Below are positions 1-10,030 of a DNA stretch of 37,129 bases, piece by piece. The position numbers and the translations under genes were made by a program. Source of the stretch: Ruminococcus sp. 210702-SL.1.03 (GTDB taxonomy: Bacteria > Bacillota > Clostridia > Oscillospirales > Ruminococcaceae); assembly GCF_020559915.1 (NCBI RefSeq), contig NZ_JAJCLZ010000020.1, positions 1 to 37,129 of the forward strand, written 5' to 3'. The notes under the pieces are model-generated. The model worked only from the letters and a program-made list of their open reading frames with translations, was not told the DNA's origin and searched no databases. Every line of letters starts with the position of its first letter. Positions within the stretch are counted from its first letter, which is position 1.

Positions 1-235
1 GCGAAACGCTTTTGCCAAATCCAACTACGCGCACCCTGTCGTTTTCGGGGAACAGATCATTATCAGCGCAGAAATCATTCAGCCGCTTTTCCTTTTCTTT
101 TAAGATAGCCGAGTGCTTTTCAAACTGCGTTTGTAACTGTCTTTTCAGCGCATCGTCTTCCGGTGCCTGCACCGCTCCGTCAAGTGCGGCAAGTCTGCGC
201 TTTGGCGGAAAAATAGCCGTGAATTTTTTATGAAC
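1..235 (-). pseudogene. Phage minor capsid protein 2-like, C-terminal fragment (runs off left edge)
   Basis: Read on the minus strand, this stretch is open and encodes a lysine/arginine-rich helical tail ending in NDRVRVVGFGKS. It resembles the C-terminal end of siphophage minor capsid protein 2, where a basic coiled helix is followed by an FC..(T/N)(G/D)L..(R/E)xDRxRVxGFG-type ending. The frame stays open back to a TAG at 299-301, but no ATG, GTG or TTG occurs before residue-level similarity begins, so the 5' part of the gene is missing. The 3' end lies outside the window. I read it as a decayed prophage remnant abutting the carA promoter. The family assignment is by eye and moderate at best. 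Confidence 0.42.
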
Positions 236-239
236 GGTA

Positions 240-268
240 TTTACAAAGCCTGCGGTTTGTGGTATAAT
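240..268 (+). promoter_or_regulatory. carA promoter
   Basis: The -35 box TTTACA (240-245) and -10 box TATAAT (263-268) are 17 bp apart, with an extended TGn just before the -10. Transcription would start near 275, leaving a leader of about 30 nt, too short for a pyrimidine-sensing attenuator. Confidence 0.75.
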
Positions 269-304
269 GTTATGTGATAAATTGTGCGTAAGGAGGAACT
301 AAAG

Positions 305-1381
305 GTGCAGAAAGCATATCTTATTTTGGAAAATGGTACGATATTTGAAGGCAAAAGCTTTGGCGCACACGGCGAATCGATCGGTGAGATAGTTTTTACT
401 ACCGCTATGACCGGTTACCTCGAAACTTTGACCGACCCCAGTTATTACGGTCAGATAGTCGTTCAAACTTTTCCTTTAATTGGTAATTACGGCGTTATAC
501 CTGCTGATTTTGAAAGCAGCCGCCCGCACGTTAAGGGTTATATTGTTAGAGATAGGTGTCAGGAGCCCAGCAATTTCAGATGCGAGGGTGATCTTGACAC
601 TTTTTTAAAGCAGAACGGAATTGTCGGTCTTTACGGTATCGACACCCGCGCGCTTACTAAGATAGTTAGAGAATCAGGCGTTATGAACGGCAAGATAGTT
701 TCAGAGGGCACGGCTCTCAGCTTCGCAGACCTCAAGAGCTACAAGATAGTTGAGGCTGTTGAAAATACTACCTGCAAAGAAGAGCAGACCTTTGAGCCTG
801 AGGGCGAGGTGAAGCGCCGCGTAGTGCTCTACGATTTCGGCGCAAAGCACAATATAGGCAGAGAGCTGGTAAAGCGCGGCTGCGAAGTTACCGTAGTGCC
901 CGCCAACACCACCGCTGAGAGGATAAAAGAGCTTGCCCCCGACGGAATAATGCTTTCAAACGGCCCCGGCGACCCCGCGGACAACACGGGCATAATAGCC
1001 GAGCTTGCTAAGATATGCGAGATGAAGATACCTACCTTCGGAATTTGTCTGGGTCACCAGCTTCTTGCGCTCTCGCAGGGCGCAAAGACCGAAAAGCTCA
1101 AGTACGGTCACAGAGGAGCTAACCAGCCCGCTACCGATACCGCAACGGGCAGAGTTTACATCACCAGCCAGAACCACGGCTACGCTGTTATAAACTCTTC
1201 GCTGCCCGAAGGCGCGCACGCCTCTTTCGTAAATGCTAACGACGGCACTTGCGAGGGCGTGGCTTACGACTATATGCCTGCATTCTCGGTACAGTTCCAT
1301 CCCGAAGCCTGCGGCGGCCCGCTGGATACAGGCTTCCTCTTCGACAGATTTACCGATCTGATCGACTCTCATAAAAACTAA
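305..1381 (+). CDS. carA: Carbamoyl-phosphate synthase small subunit
   Basis: This glutaminase subunit hydrolyses glutamine and channels ammonia to CarB for carbamoyl phosphate, which feeds pyrimidine and arginine synthesis. A CPSase small-chain domain (about 1-130) precedes a class I glutamine amidotransferase domain (about 175-350). The nucleophile is Cys248 in GICLGHQ, with His332 and Glu334 in FHPEA completing the triad. I chose the GTG at 305 because AGGAGG at 291-296 sits 8 nt before it. The upstream in-frame GTG at 284 would place that ribosome site inside the coding sequence. The resulting 358 residues are normal for the family. The carB start follows 39 nt downstream, so the two are one operon. 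Confidence 0.96.
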   Translation: MQKAYLILENGTIFEGKSFGAHGESIGEIVFTTAMTGYLETLTDPSYYGQIVVQTFPLIGNYGVIPADFESSRPHVKGYIVRDRCQEPSNFRCEGDLDTFLKQNGIVGLYGIDTRALTKIVRESGVMNGKIVSEGTALSFADLKSYKIVEAVENTTCKEEQTFEPEGEVKRRVVLYDFGAKHNIGRELVKRGCEVTVVPANTTAERIKELAPDGIMLSNGPGDPADNTGIIAELAKICEMKIPTFGICLGHQLLALSQGAKTEKLKYGHRGANQPATDTATGRVYITSQNHGYAVINSSLPEGAHASFVNANDGTCEGVAYDYMPAFSVQFHPEACGGPLDTGFLFDRFTDLIDSHKN

Positions 1382-1420
1382 TCGAAATTCTGAACCATCA
1401 AACGAAAGGATGAATTGGTA

Positions 1421-4400
1421 ATGCCTTTAAATAAAGATATAAAAAGAGTTCTCGTGATCGGTTCGGGACCTATCGTTATAGGTCAGGCGGCTGAGTTCGA
1501 CTACGCCGGTACGCAGGCGTGCCGCGCCCTTAAAGAAGAGGGCCTCGAGGTAATACTCGTAAACTCAAACCCCGCTACTATCATGACAGATAACGCTATG
1601 GCGGATAAGATCTACATAGAGCCTCTTACGCTGGAAACGGTAAAGAGGATAATAAAGAAAGAGCGCCCCGACAGCCTGCTTTCCACCCTCGGCGGTCAGA
1701 CAGGCCTTACGCTTTCGATGCAGCTCGCAAAATCGGGCTTCCTCGATAAGTACAACGTAAAGCTGCTCGGCGCGAACCCAGAAACTATCGACAAGGCTGA
1801 GGACAGACAGATGTTTAAGGACACTATGGAGTCCATAGGTCAGCCCTGCATACCCTCTAAGGTAGTAAATACCGTAGAGGACGCGGTAGATTTCGCTAAT
1901 CAGGAGGGTATAGGCTACCCGCTCATCGTTCGCCCCGCATTCACCCTCGGCGGTACTGGCGGCGGTATAGTAAACGATGAGGAAGAGCTGAGAGAGATAG
2001 CGGGCAACGGCCTTTACCTCTCGCCTATCACTCAGGTGCTCATAGAAAAGTGCATCTCGGGCTGGAAAGAGATAGAGTTTGAGGTAATGCGCGACTCTAA
2101 GGGCAACGTTATCACCGTATGCTCTATGGAAAACTTCGACCCCGTAGGCGTTCACACGGGCGACTCCATCGTTATCGCTCCCTGCGTTACTCTCGCGGAT
2201 AAGGAATACCAGATGCTGCGCTCCGCCGCTCTGAAAATAATCGACACGCTGAAAGTAGAGGGAGGCTGCAACTGCCAGTTTGCACTCAACCCCGAAAGCT
2301 TCGAGTATGCTGTAATAGAAGTAAACCCCAGAGTTTCGCGCTCTTCGGCGCTGGCTTCTAAGGCTACGGGCTATCCTATTGCTAAGGTTGCGGCTAAGAT
2401 AGCTATCGGCTACACCCTCGATGAGATAAAGAACGCCGTTACGGGCAAGACCTACGCCTGCTTCGAGCCTGCGCTCGACTACGTTGTAGTAAAGCTGCCT
2501 AAGTGGCCTTTTGATAAATTCGTATATGCTAAGCGCGACCTCGGTACTCAGATGAAGGCTACGGGCGAAGTCATGGCTATCGGCACTACTTTCGAGCAGG
2601 CTATAATGAAGGCTGTTCGCGGCGCTGAGATAGGCCTTGACTGCATAATCTCGCCTAAGATGGAAGAGCTTACCGACGAGCAGATCATCGCAGCCGTTCA
2701 CAAGTGTAACGACGAGCGCCTCTTCGCCGTATATGAAGCGCTGCGCCGCGGCGTTACCGTAGACGAGATACACGCTATCACCAAGATAGACGAGTGGTTC
2801 TTGAACAAGCTGCTCAAGCTCGTGGCTGTTGAAAACAAGCTGCTTTCGGGCGACGACAGCTTTGAAACTTACGAAACTGCCAAAAAGCTCGGCTTCCCCG
2901 ATAAGGTCATCGAAAGACTTACCGGCAAGCCTATACAGAAGAAACTGCACGCCGTTTACAAGATGGTAGATACCTGCGCGGCTGAGTTCTCCGCTATGAC
3001 CCCCTACTTCTACTCCACCTACGATCAGGAGGACGAGGCTGAGGAATTTATAGCTTCAAAGCATACCGGCAACAAGACCGTTATAGTATTCGGCTCAGGT
3101 CCTATCAGAATAGGTCAGGGCATAGAGTTCGACTACGCTTCGGTACACTGCGTATGGGCGCTGAAAGAAAAAGGCTTTGACGTAGTTATAGTAAACAACA
3201 ACCCCGAAACTGTATCCACCGACTTCGATACCGCGGACAGACTTTATTTCGAGCCGCTGACTAACGAAGACGTAATGAATATAATCAGGATAGAGAAGCC
3301 ATACGGCGTAGTAGTAGCTTTCGGCGGACAGACCGCTATAAAGCTTACCAAACACCTCGCTGCTAACGGCGTAAACGTTATGGGTACTCCTCCCGACTCT
3401 ATCGACGCGGCTGAGGACAGAGAGCGCTTTGACGAGCTGCTGGAGCTGCACAAGATAAAGCGCCCGCAGGGCTTCACCGTAATGACCTGCGACGAAGCGC
3501 TCGAGGTAGCGAACAAGATAGGCTACCCCGTACTTATGCGCCCCTCTTACGTTCTCGGCGGACAGAACATGATAATCGCTTTCAACGACGCCGACATCAA
3601 GGAGTACATGGCGATAATCCTCGCGCAGGAGATAGAGAACCCGATACTGATAGATAAATACCTGATGGGTACTGAGCTGGAAGTAGACGCTATCTGCGAC
3701 GGCGAAGATATACTTATCCCCGGTATAATGGAGCATATCGAGAGAACGGGCGTACACTCGGGCGACTCGATAGCCGTATACCCCGCATGGAACGTTTCCG
3801 ACGAGCTTATCGAGCGCATAATAGAGTGCTCGAAGAACCTCGCAGTTTCGCTCAAAACTATGGGTCTGGTAAATATACAGTACCTCATCAACCACAACGA
3901 GCTTTACGTTATAGAGGTAAACCCGCGTTCTTCCAGAACTATACCTTACATCTCTAAAGTTACCGGCGTGCCGATGGTAGACCTCGCTACAAGATGTATG
4001 CTCGGCGAAAAGCTAAAGGATATGGGCTACGGCACGGGTCTTTACAGAAACTCGCCTTACGTTGCAGTAAAAGTTCCTGTATTCTCCTTTGAAAAGCTTA
4101 TCGACGTTGATAACCACTTAGGCCCTGAGATGAAGTCTACGGGCGAAGTACTCGCAGTTGCAAGCTCGCTGGAAGAGGCCCTTTACAAGGGTCTTACCGC
4201 GGCAGGCTACAAGCTCAACGTAGAGGGCGGCGTGCTCATCACCGTTCGCGATACCGATAAGTGCGAGATACCGCAGACCGCAAAGGCATTCTACGACCTA
4301 GGCTTCAAGATCTACGCTACTAAGGGCACTGCTAAGGTGCTTTCCGAGCACGGTATCCCCTGCGAGGCGGTAGCTAAGATAGGCGAGGCGGAGGAAAACA

Positions 4401-5479
4401 CCCTCACCCTTATCGAGAGCGGCAAGGTATCCTACGTTATATCCACCTCCTCTAAGGGCAGAAGCCCGCAGCGCGACAGCGTAAAGATAAGAAGAAAGAC
4501 GGTAGAGAGAAATATCCCCTGCCTGACTTCGATAGATACCGCAAACGCCATTGCACAGTCGATTCGCTCGAAGTACACTGAAAAGTCTACCGAGATAGTT
4601 GACATAAACCATATGCGCAAGGAAAAGCACATGGTAGAATTCACTAAGATGCAGGGCTGCGGAAACGACTATATCTACTTCAACTGCTTCAATCAGCGTA
4701 TAGATAACCCCGAGGGTCTGGCGCTCGCGCTTTCAGACCGCCACTTCGGCATCGGCGGCGACGGCGTTATACTGATACAGAAGTCTAAGGTAGCCGACGG
4801 CAAGATGAGAATGTTCAACCTCGACGGCTCTGAGGGCAAGATGTGCGGAAACGGCATACGCTGCGTAGCTAAGTTCATGCGCGATAACGGTCTGGTAGAT
4901 AAGGACGATATGGAGATAGAAACTCTCAGCGGCATCATAAAGGTAAAGCTTACCCGCCACTACGGCGAGGTAAACGGCGCTACCGTAAACATGGGCCCCG
5001 CTATACTAGACCCCGCGCAGATACCCGTTACCCTTGCGGCTGACGAAAACGGCAGAGTGGTAGACCGCCCCGTGACCATCGACGGCAAGGACTACAACAT
5101 CACCTGCGTATCTATGGGCAACCCACACGCGGTAGTATTCATGAACGGCAACATCGACGAGCTGGATATAGATACCGTGGGCAAGGCTTTTGAGTATAAC
5201 GAGATATTCCCCGAAAGAGTAAACGCTGAGTTTATCAAGGTGCTGGATGAGCATACCCTGAAAATGAGAGTATGGGAGCGCGGCTCGGGTGAAACTTGGG
5301 CTTGCGGCACAGGCGCTTGCGCGGCGGCAGTCGCGGCGGTGCTCAACGGCTACTGCACTAAGGATAAGGAAATAACTGTAAAGCTCAAGGGCGGCGACCT
5401 CAAGATAAAGGTGACCGACGAGGCTATCTACCTCACGGGCGACGCAGTTACCGTATTCAACGGCTCTATAATCATCTGA
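1421..5479 (+). CDS. carB-dapF: Carbamoyl-phosphate synthase large subunit fused in frame to diaminopimelate epimerase
   Basis: One frame of 1352 codons joins two enzymes. Residues 1 to about 1065 are CarB: two ATP-grasp halves, each opening with a VIxGSGPIxIGQ motif, and a C-terminal MGS-like regulatory domain. Residues about 1071-1352 are a complete DapF (LL-DAP to meso-DAP) with both catalytic cysteines, Cys1142 in MCGNGIRC and Cys1295 in ACGTGAC. No stop separates them; the junction is the segment around VDINHMRKEKHM. An in-frame ATG at 4631 is preceded by AAGGA (4619-4623) at 7 nt, so separate DapF could also be made by internal initiation. The start at ATG 1421 follows GAAAGGA (1404-1410) and gives the usual MPxxxDIKxVLVIGSGP opening. 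dapL follows downstream, so the fusion couples carbamoyl phosphate synthesis to lysine/peptidoglycan synthesis. Confidence 0.93.
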   Translation: MPLNKDIKRVLVIGSGPIVIGQAAEFDYAGTQACRALKEEGLEVILVNSNPATIMTDNAMADKIYIEPLTLETVKRIIKKERPDSLLSTLGGQTGLTLSMQLAKSGFLDKYNVKLLGANPETIDKAEDRQMFKDTMESIGQPCIPSKVVNTVEDAVDFANQEGIGYPLIVRPAFTLGGTGGGIVNDEEELREIAGNGLYLSPITQVLIEKCISGWKEIEFEVMRDSKGNVITVCSMENFDPVGVHTGDSIVIAPCVTLADKEYQMLRSAALKIIDTLKVEGGCNCQFALNPESFEYAVIEVNPRVSRSSALASKATGYPIAKVAAKIAIGYTLDEIKNAVTGKTYACFEPALDYVVVKLPKWPFDKFVYAKRDLGTQMKATGEVMAIGTTFEQAIMKAVRGAEIGLDCIISPKMEELTDEQIIAAVHKCNDERLFAVYEALRRGVTVDEIHAITKIDEWFLNKLLKLVAVENKLLSGDDSFETYETAKKLGFPDKVIERLTGKPIQKKLHAVYKMVDTCAAEFSAMTPYFYSTYDQEDEAEEFIASKHTGNKTVIVFGSGPIRIGQGIEFDYASVHCVWALKEKGFDVVIVNNNPETVSTDFDTADRLYFEPLTNEDVMNIIRIEKPYGVVVAFGGQTAIKLTKHLAANGVNVMGTPPDSIDAAEDRERFDELLELHKIKRPQGFTVMTCDEALEVANKIGYPVLMRPSYVLGGQNMIIAFNDADIKEYMAIILAQEIENPILIDKYLMGTELEVDAICDGEDILIPGIMEHIERTGVHSGDSIAVYPAWNVSDELIERIIECSKNLAVSLKTMGLVNIQYLINHNELYVIEVNPRSSRTIPYISKVTGVPMVDLATRCMLGEKLKDMGYGTGLYRNSPYVAVKVPVFSFEKLIDVDNHLGPEMKSTGEVLAVASSLEEALYKGLTAAGYKLNVEGGVLITVRDTDKCEIPQTAKAFYDLGFKIYATKGTAKVLSEHGIPCEAVAKIGEAEENTLTLIESGKVSYVISTSSKGRSPQRDSVKIRRKTVERNIPCLTSIDTANAIAQSIRSKYTEKSTEIVDINHMRKEKHMVEFTKMQGCGNDYIYFNCFNQRIDNPEGLALALSDRHFGIGGDGVILIQKSKVADGKMRMFNLDGSEGKMCGNGIRCVAKFMRDNGLVDKDDMEIETLSGIIKVKLTRHYGEVNGATVNMGPAILDPAQIPVTLAADENGRVVDRPVTIDGKDYNITCVSMGNPHAVVFMNGNIDELDIDTVGKAFEYNEIFPERVNAEFIKVLDEHTLKMRVWERGSGETWACGTGACAAAVAAVLNGYCTKDKEITVKLKGGDLKIKVTDEAIYLTGDAVTVFNGSIII

Positions 5480-5520
5480 TGATCTTTTGGTGAGAAACAG
5501 CGCGGAGCGCGGCTTTTATA

Positions 5521-5532
5521 GTCTGCGCAGAC
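5521..5532. repeat. Perfect 12-bp palindrome GTCTGCGCAGAC
   Basis: It lies in the 91-bp gap between dapF and dapL, inside a wider GC-rich region that can fold (GCGGC near 5510 with GCCGC near 5534). No T-tract follows, so it is not an intrinsic terminator. It could be a protein site or an mRNA-processing hairpin. Confidence 0.4.
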
Positions 5533-5570
5533 GCCGCTGATATTGCATATATAGAAAGGAAAGTTTAATT

Positions 5571-6776
5571 ATGCCACAGCTGAATGAAAACTTTTTAAAG
5601 CTTGAAAAGAATTATCTTTTTATCAACATCGCCAAGAAGGTAAAGGCTTTTACCGAGGCGCACCCTGACGCCGACATTATCCGCATGGGTATAGGCGACG
5701 TTACCCAGCCTATCGCCAAGTGCGTAGTAGAGGCTATGAAAAAGGGCGCTGACGAAATGGGCGTTAAAGAAACTTTCAAGGGCTACGAGGACAGCGGCAC
5801 AGGCTATGATTTCCTCAAAGATGCCATCAGCGGCTACTACAAGAGCTTTGGCGTAGAAGTAAAGGCTGACGAGATAAGAGTAAACGACGGCGCTAAGAGC
5901 GACTGCGGCAATATCGTAGACATTTTCGGCGATGATAACGTAGTGCTCATCACCGACCCCGCTTACCCCGTATACGTTGATACCAACAGAATGAACGGCA
6001 GAAAGGTGATCTTCGCCGACTCTAACGAGGAAAACGGCTTTGCCGCTATGCCTGACGAGAACGTACACGCAGACCTTATCTACCTCTGCTCGCCGAATAA
6101 CCCCACCGGCTCGGTATACACCAAAGACCAGCTAAAGGTTTGGATAGACTACGCTGTGAAGAACAACGCTATCATCATCTACGACTGCGCTTATGAAGCT
6201 TTCATCACTGAAGAAAATATCCCGAGAAGCATATTCGCGGTAGAGGGCGCAAGAAAGTGCGCTATCGAGATGTGCTCGCTCTCAAAGACCGCGGGCTTTA
6301 CCGGTATGCGCTGCGGCTACACCGTTATCCCCGAGGAGCTTACCGTAAAGGCTTCCGACGGTACGGACGTAAGCATCTCGCAGCTTTGGGGCAGACGTCA
6401 GGGCTCTAAGTTCAACGGCGTTTCTTACCCCGTACAGTGCGCTGCTGCGGCGGTATTCACCGAAGAGGGCTTGAAGCAGACCAAGGCGAACATCGCTTAT
6501 TACCAGCAGAACGCTAAGGTAATGGCTGCCGCTCTCGACGAGCTGGGCATAAAGTACACGGGCGGAAAGAACTCCCCCTACATTTGGTTCAAGTGCCCGA
6601 ACGATATGGGCAGCTGGGAATTTTTCGACAAGCTGCTTGAAGAAGCTAACGTAGTCGGCACGCCCGGCGCAGGTTTCGGCAAAAACGGCGAGGGCTGGTT
6701 CAGACTTACCGCTTTCGGCGACAGCGAGAGAACCAAGGAAGCTATGGAAAGATTTAAAAAGATGATGGGCAAGTAA
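5571..6776 (+). CDS. dapL: LL-diaminopimelate aminotransferase
   Basis: This PLP class I/II aminotransferase converts tetrahydrodipicolinate to LL-DAP in one step, bypassing the acylated intermediates; DapF then makes meso-DAP. At 401 aa it has the usual length. It opens with the family's N-terminal LExxYLF and then IRMGIGDVTQPI. The PLP lysine is Lys239 in SLSKTAGFTGMRCGY, and the cofactor-binding Asn/Pro stretch SPNNPTG is present. GAAAGGAAAG precedes the ATG. It follows the carB-dapF fusion by 91 bp and is probably co-transcribed with it, giving a DapF-DapL pair. An intrinsic terminator follows at 6802. Confidence 0.96.
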   Translation: MPQLNENFLKLEKNYLFINIAKKVKAFTEAHPDADIIRMGIGDVTQPIAKCVVEAMKKGADEMGVKETFKGYEDSGTGYDFLKDAISGYYKSFGVEVKADEIRVNDGAKSDCGNIVDIFGDDNVVLITDPAYPVYVDTNRMNGRKVIFADSNEENGFAAMPDENVHADLIYLCSPNNPTGSVYTKDQLKVWIDYAVKNNAIIIYDCAYEAFITEENIPRSIFAVEGARKCAIEMCSLSKTAGFTGMRCGYTVIPEELTVKASDGTDVSISQLWGRRQGSKFNGVSYPVQCAAAAVFTEEGLKQTKANIAYYQQNAKVMAAALDELGIKYTGGKNSPYIWFKCPNDMGSWEFFDKLLEEANVVGTPGAGFGKNGEGWFRLTAFGDSERTKEAMERFKKMMGK

Positions 6777-6801
6777 ACCCACGCATAATATAGCTTACAA
6801 G

Positions 6802-6832
6802 ATCGGGACTGAGATATGTCCCGATTTTTTTT
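6802..6832 (+). terminator. Intrinsic terminator of the car-dap operon
   Basis: ATCGGGAC (6802-6809) pairs with GTCCCGAT (6818-6825) across an 8-nt loop, followed by a run of T to 6832. Confidence 0.9.
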
Positions 6833-6858
6833 GTTCATAAAATAACAAATAAAAGCTC

Positions 6859-6888
6859 TTGACATGCCCACGCAAAATGGTGTACAAT
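6859..6888 (+). promoter_or_regulatory. Promoter for the CorC-like gene
   Basis: TTGACA (6859-6864) and TACAAT (6883-6888) are separated by 18 bp and lie directly after the preceding terminator. Confidence 0.72.
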
Positions 6889-6946
6889 ATAAATAATTGT
6901 ATGCACTATGTGTAAATGCAAATATGATGAACAAGGAGAAGATGAT

Positions 6947-8308
6947 ATGGACGACGTCGGGCGAACGCCGATATGGTGGCACGGCTTGATAATTTTAGCG
7001 GCGGCAGCCGTGGTGATGGGCTTTCTCACCGCCTGCGGAAACGCCGTGCTCAGGCTGTCAGAGAGCAAAACTGCAAAGCTGGCGGAGAAAAGCCGCAGGT
7101 GGCGCAGGATACAGAAATTGCAGCAAAAGCCTGAGCTGATAATTCAGACAAACTTAGCGGCGCGCACGCTGATACTTTTCGCGATGGGCGCGGCGGCAAA
7201 GCACTATTTTTACTACCCGCTGAAAAACGCGCTGGGCGGTACGCTTACAGGCAAAAGCCTGAGCATAGCGACGGCGGTGATCTCGCTTATCATCGCGGCG
7301 GCAGCGGCGGCGGTCACGGCGGCTGTAAGCGTCGACTTCCCGAAAAGGCTCTGCGTAAGCGGCAGGGCGGGCGAGGGATTTGTACGCGCGAGCTTTTGGC
7401 TATATCGCGCGCTGATGGTGCTCATGAAGCCCGCGCAGCTTATAGTAGCGGGCGTTACCGCGCTGCTTTCGGCGATATTCGGCGTGAAAAAAGAAGACCT
7501 TTCCGAGCAGGTGACGGGCGAGGAGATACTGCAAATGCTCGACGCCGCCAACGAAAAGGGCGGCATAAAGGACGATCAGGCAGAGATGATCTCGAACATA
7601 TTCGAGTTTCCTGATCTGGAGGTCTGCGAGGTGATGACCCACCGCCGCGAGATAAGCGCTGTGGAGAAAACATCGCCCGTGGCGGAGGCTGTGCGCGTTT
7701 CGGTGGAAACAGGCGTTTCGCGCATACCTGTCTTTAACGAAACGATAGACGATATTTGCGGCGTGCTTTACGTCAAAGACCTGCTGCCGCTGATACTTGA
7801 CCCCGCGAACAAAAACGCCCCCGCTGCCGACTATATGCACAAGATAAAATTTGTGCCCGAAACGAGCAAGTGCGGCGAGCTTTTTACCTACTTCAATAAA
7901 AATCACAAGCAGATAGCAGTAGTGCTCGACGAGTACGGCGGCACGCTGGGCATAGTCACGATGGAAGATCTGCTGGAGTGCATAGTGGGCAATATCCGCG
8001 ACGAATATGACGAAAACGAGGCGGAGGATATAGAGGAGATAACCCCGAATACCTTCGATATACAAGGCACTGCCGACCCCGAGGACGTTATGGAAAAGCT
8101 GGGCTGCCCATTTGAGGAAGAAACTGATTTCAGCACTATGGGCGGCTTCGTTACCGACCTGCTGGGCTACATACCCGCCGACGGCGAAACGCCTGCGGTG
8201 CGCTACAAAAATCTGACTCTCTGCGTTATAAAGGCTAAGGACAACCGTATCGAAAAGATACGCGCGGTGAAAGACAAGCGCCGCGAAACGCCGATAGACG
8301 ACGAGTGA
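6947..8308 (+). CDS. CNNM/HlyC-CorC family membrane protein with CBS domains
   Basis: The N-terminal third holds hydrophobic, alanine-rich segments (about 10-30, 65-85, 100-125, 150-175) forming a CNNM transmembrane domain. Two CBS repeats follow (about 200-330; the second includes the segment VVLDEYGGTLGIVTMEDLLECI), and a CorC_HlyC domain ends the protein. The family is linked to divalent-cation (Mg/Co) efflux or tolerance and is often misnamed hemolysin. I start at ATG 6947, 8 nt after AGGAG (6934-6938); an in-frame ATG at 6908 lies upstream of that ribosome site. Its own promoter separates it from the dap genes. The substrate cannot be read from sequence. Confidence 0.85.
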   Translation: MDDVGRTPIWWHGLIILAAAAVVMGFLTACGNAVLRLSESKTAKLAEKSRRWRRIQKLQQKPELIIQTNLAARTLILFAMGAAAKHYFYYPLKNALGGTLTGKSLSIATAVISLIIAAAAAAVTAAVSVDFPKRLCVSGRAGEGFVRASFWLYRALMVLMKPAQLIVAGVTALLSAIFGVKKEDLSEQVTGEEILQMLDAANEKGGIKDDQAEMISNIFEFPDLEVCEVMTHRREISAVEKTSPVAEAVRVSVETGVSRIPVFNETIDDICGVLYVKDLLPLILDPANKNAPAADYMHKIKFVPETSKCGELFTYFNKNHKQIAVVLDEYGGTLGIVTMEDLLECIVGNIRDEYDENEAEDIEEITPNTFDIQGTADPEDVMEKLGCPFEEETDFSTMGGFVTDLLGYIPADGETPAVRYKNLTLCVIKAKDNRIEKIRAVKDKRRETPIDDE

Positions 8309-8353
8309 TAATAAGATGTAACTATAATAATATCTGAAAGGATGTTTTGAAAA

Positions 8354-10024
8354 ATGCTGACCGATATTGAAATTGCAAAACAGGCAAAAATGAAGAAGAT
8401 AACTGAGATAGCCGATGGTATAGGCATCAGCGCCGACGACCTCGAGCCTTACGGACACTACAAGGCTAAGCTTTCCGAAGAGCTGTACACAAAGCTTGCG
8501 GATAAGCCCGACGGCAAGCTGATACTTGTTACCGCTATCAACCCCACCCCCGCGGGCGAGGGCAAGACCACCATCTCGGTAGGTCTGGCTGAGTCGATGG
8601 CGAAGATAGGCAAAAAGGCGATACTCGCGCTGCGCGAGCCCTCGCTCGGCCCCGTATTCGGCATAAAGGGCGGCGCTGCCGGCGGCGGATACGCTCAGGT
8701 AGTGCCTATGGAGGATATAAACCTGCATTTTACGGGCGATATGCACGCCATCACCGCAGCGAACAACCTGCTCTGCGCGCTGATAGACAACTCTATGCAG
8801 CAGGGCAACCCGCTGAGAATAGACCAGAGAAGGATACTCTTTAAGAGATGCCTTGATATGAACGACCGCGCCCTCAGAAACGTTATAATCGGTCTGGGCG
8901 GCAAGGTAAACGGTATCCCCCGCGAGGACGGCTTTCAGATCACGGTGGCTTCCGAAGTTATGGCGATACTCTGCCTGGCTTCCGACCTCGCCGACCTAAA
9001 GGCGCGCCTTGAGAAGATACTCGTTGCCTACAACCTCGACGGCGAGCCAGTATACGCTAAGGAGCTGGGCGGCTGCGGAGCTATGGCTGCGCTGCTGAAA
9101 GACGCTATGAAGCCCAACCTCGTACAGACCCTAGAGAACACCCCCGCCATCATGCACGGCGGCCCGTTCGCAAACATCGCGCACGGCTGCAACTCTGTTC
9201 GCGCGACAAAGCTTTGCTTAAAGCTTGCCGACTACGCCATCACCGAAGCGGGCTTCGGCTCTGACCTCGGCGCAGAGAAATTCTTCGACATAAAGTGCCG
9301 CTACGCTGGCTTAAAGCCTAGCTGCACCGTACTGGTAGCGACTATCCGCGCGCTGAAATACAATGGCGGCGTGCCTAAGGACAAGCTTACCGAAGAGAAC
9401 CTCGAAGCGCTGGAAAAGGGCGTTGTGAACCTAAAGACCCATATAGAGAACCTGCACAAATTCGGCGTGCCCGTAGTGGTAGCAATAAACCGCTTCCATA
9501 CCGATACCGAAGCTGAGCTTGCGCTGGTAGAAAAGGTGTGCACCGAGCTGGGCGCTGAGTTTTCGCTGGCTGAGATATTCGCCAAGGGCGGCGAGGGCGG
9601 AACAGACCTCGCGCAGAAAGTTTGCGCCGTTATCGAAAAGGGTGAGGCTGACTACAAGCCGCTTTACGACACCGCGCTGCCCGTAAAGGAAAAGATAGAG
9701 AAGATAGCGAAAGAGATCTACCGCGCAAACGGCGTTATCTACACCGCGCAGGCTGAAAAGGCGCTGAGGGAAATAGAGGCGCTGGGCAAGACCGACCTGC
9801 CGATATGCGTGGCAAAGACCCAGTATTCGCTTTCGGACGACCCCAAGAAGCTCGGCAAGCCTGAGAATTTTGAGATCACCGTGCGCGATATGAAGCTTTC
9901 TTCAGGCGCAGGATTTATAGTAGTTTACACCGGCGACATCATGACAATGCCCGGTCTGCCCAAAAAGCCCGCAGCTTTCTCGATAGATGTGGATAACGAG
10001 GGCAACATTTCGGGTCTTTTCTAA
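8354..10024 (+). CDS. fhs: Formate-tetrahydrofolate ligase
   Basis: This cytosolic enzyme uses ATP to make 10-formyl-THF from formate and THF, feeding one-carbon units to purines, formyl-Met and, in acetogens, the methyl branch of the Wood-Ljungdahl pathway. At 556 aa it is full length. The P-loop [10 protein letters not shown] is near residue 65, followed by the family motifs [26 protein letters not shown] and [19 protein letters not shown]. GAAAGGATG lies ahead of the ATG. It sits alone in function between a membrane protein and the DUF3810-like gene, with no other Wood-Ljungdahl genes in view. Confidence 0.96.
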   Translation: MLTDIEIAKQAKMKKITEIADGIGISADDLEPYGHYKAKLSEELYTKLADKPDGKLILVTAINPTPAGEGKTTISVGLAESMAKIGKKAILALREPSLGPVFGIKGGAAGGGYAQVVPMEDINLHFTGDMHAITAANNLLCALIDNSMQQGNPLRIDQRRILFKRCLDMNDRALRNVIIGLGGKVNGIPREDGFQITVASEVMAILCLASDLADLKARLEKILVAYNLDGEPVYAKELGGCGAMAALLKDAMKPNLVQTLENTPAIMHGGPFANIAHGCNSVRATKLCLKLADYAITEAGFGSDLGAEKFFDIKCRYAGLKPSCTVLVATIRALKYNGGVPKDKLTEENLEALEKGVVNLKTHIENLHKFGVPVVVAINRFHTDTEAELALVEKVCTELGAEFSLAEIFAKGGEGGTDLAQKVCAVIEKGEADYKPLYDTALPVKEKIEKIAKEIYRANGVIYTAQAEKALREIEALGKTDLPICVAKTQYSLSDDPKKLGKPENFEITVRDMKLSSGAGFIVVYTGDIMTMPGLPKKPAAFSIDVDNEGNISGLF

Positions 10025-10030
10025 ACCGTT

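Noticed and set aside
12..233. Plus-strand frame rich in Ser and Phe
   Set aside because: The minus strand of the same stretch gives a phage-like helical protein; the plus frame has no ribosome site and an unnatural composition.
1565..2950. Long open frame antisense to carB (461 codons)
   Set aside because: It is a shadow of the carB codon bias, Tyr/Val/Leu-rich and without a ribosome site; several similar antisense frames occur under other conserved genes.
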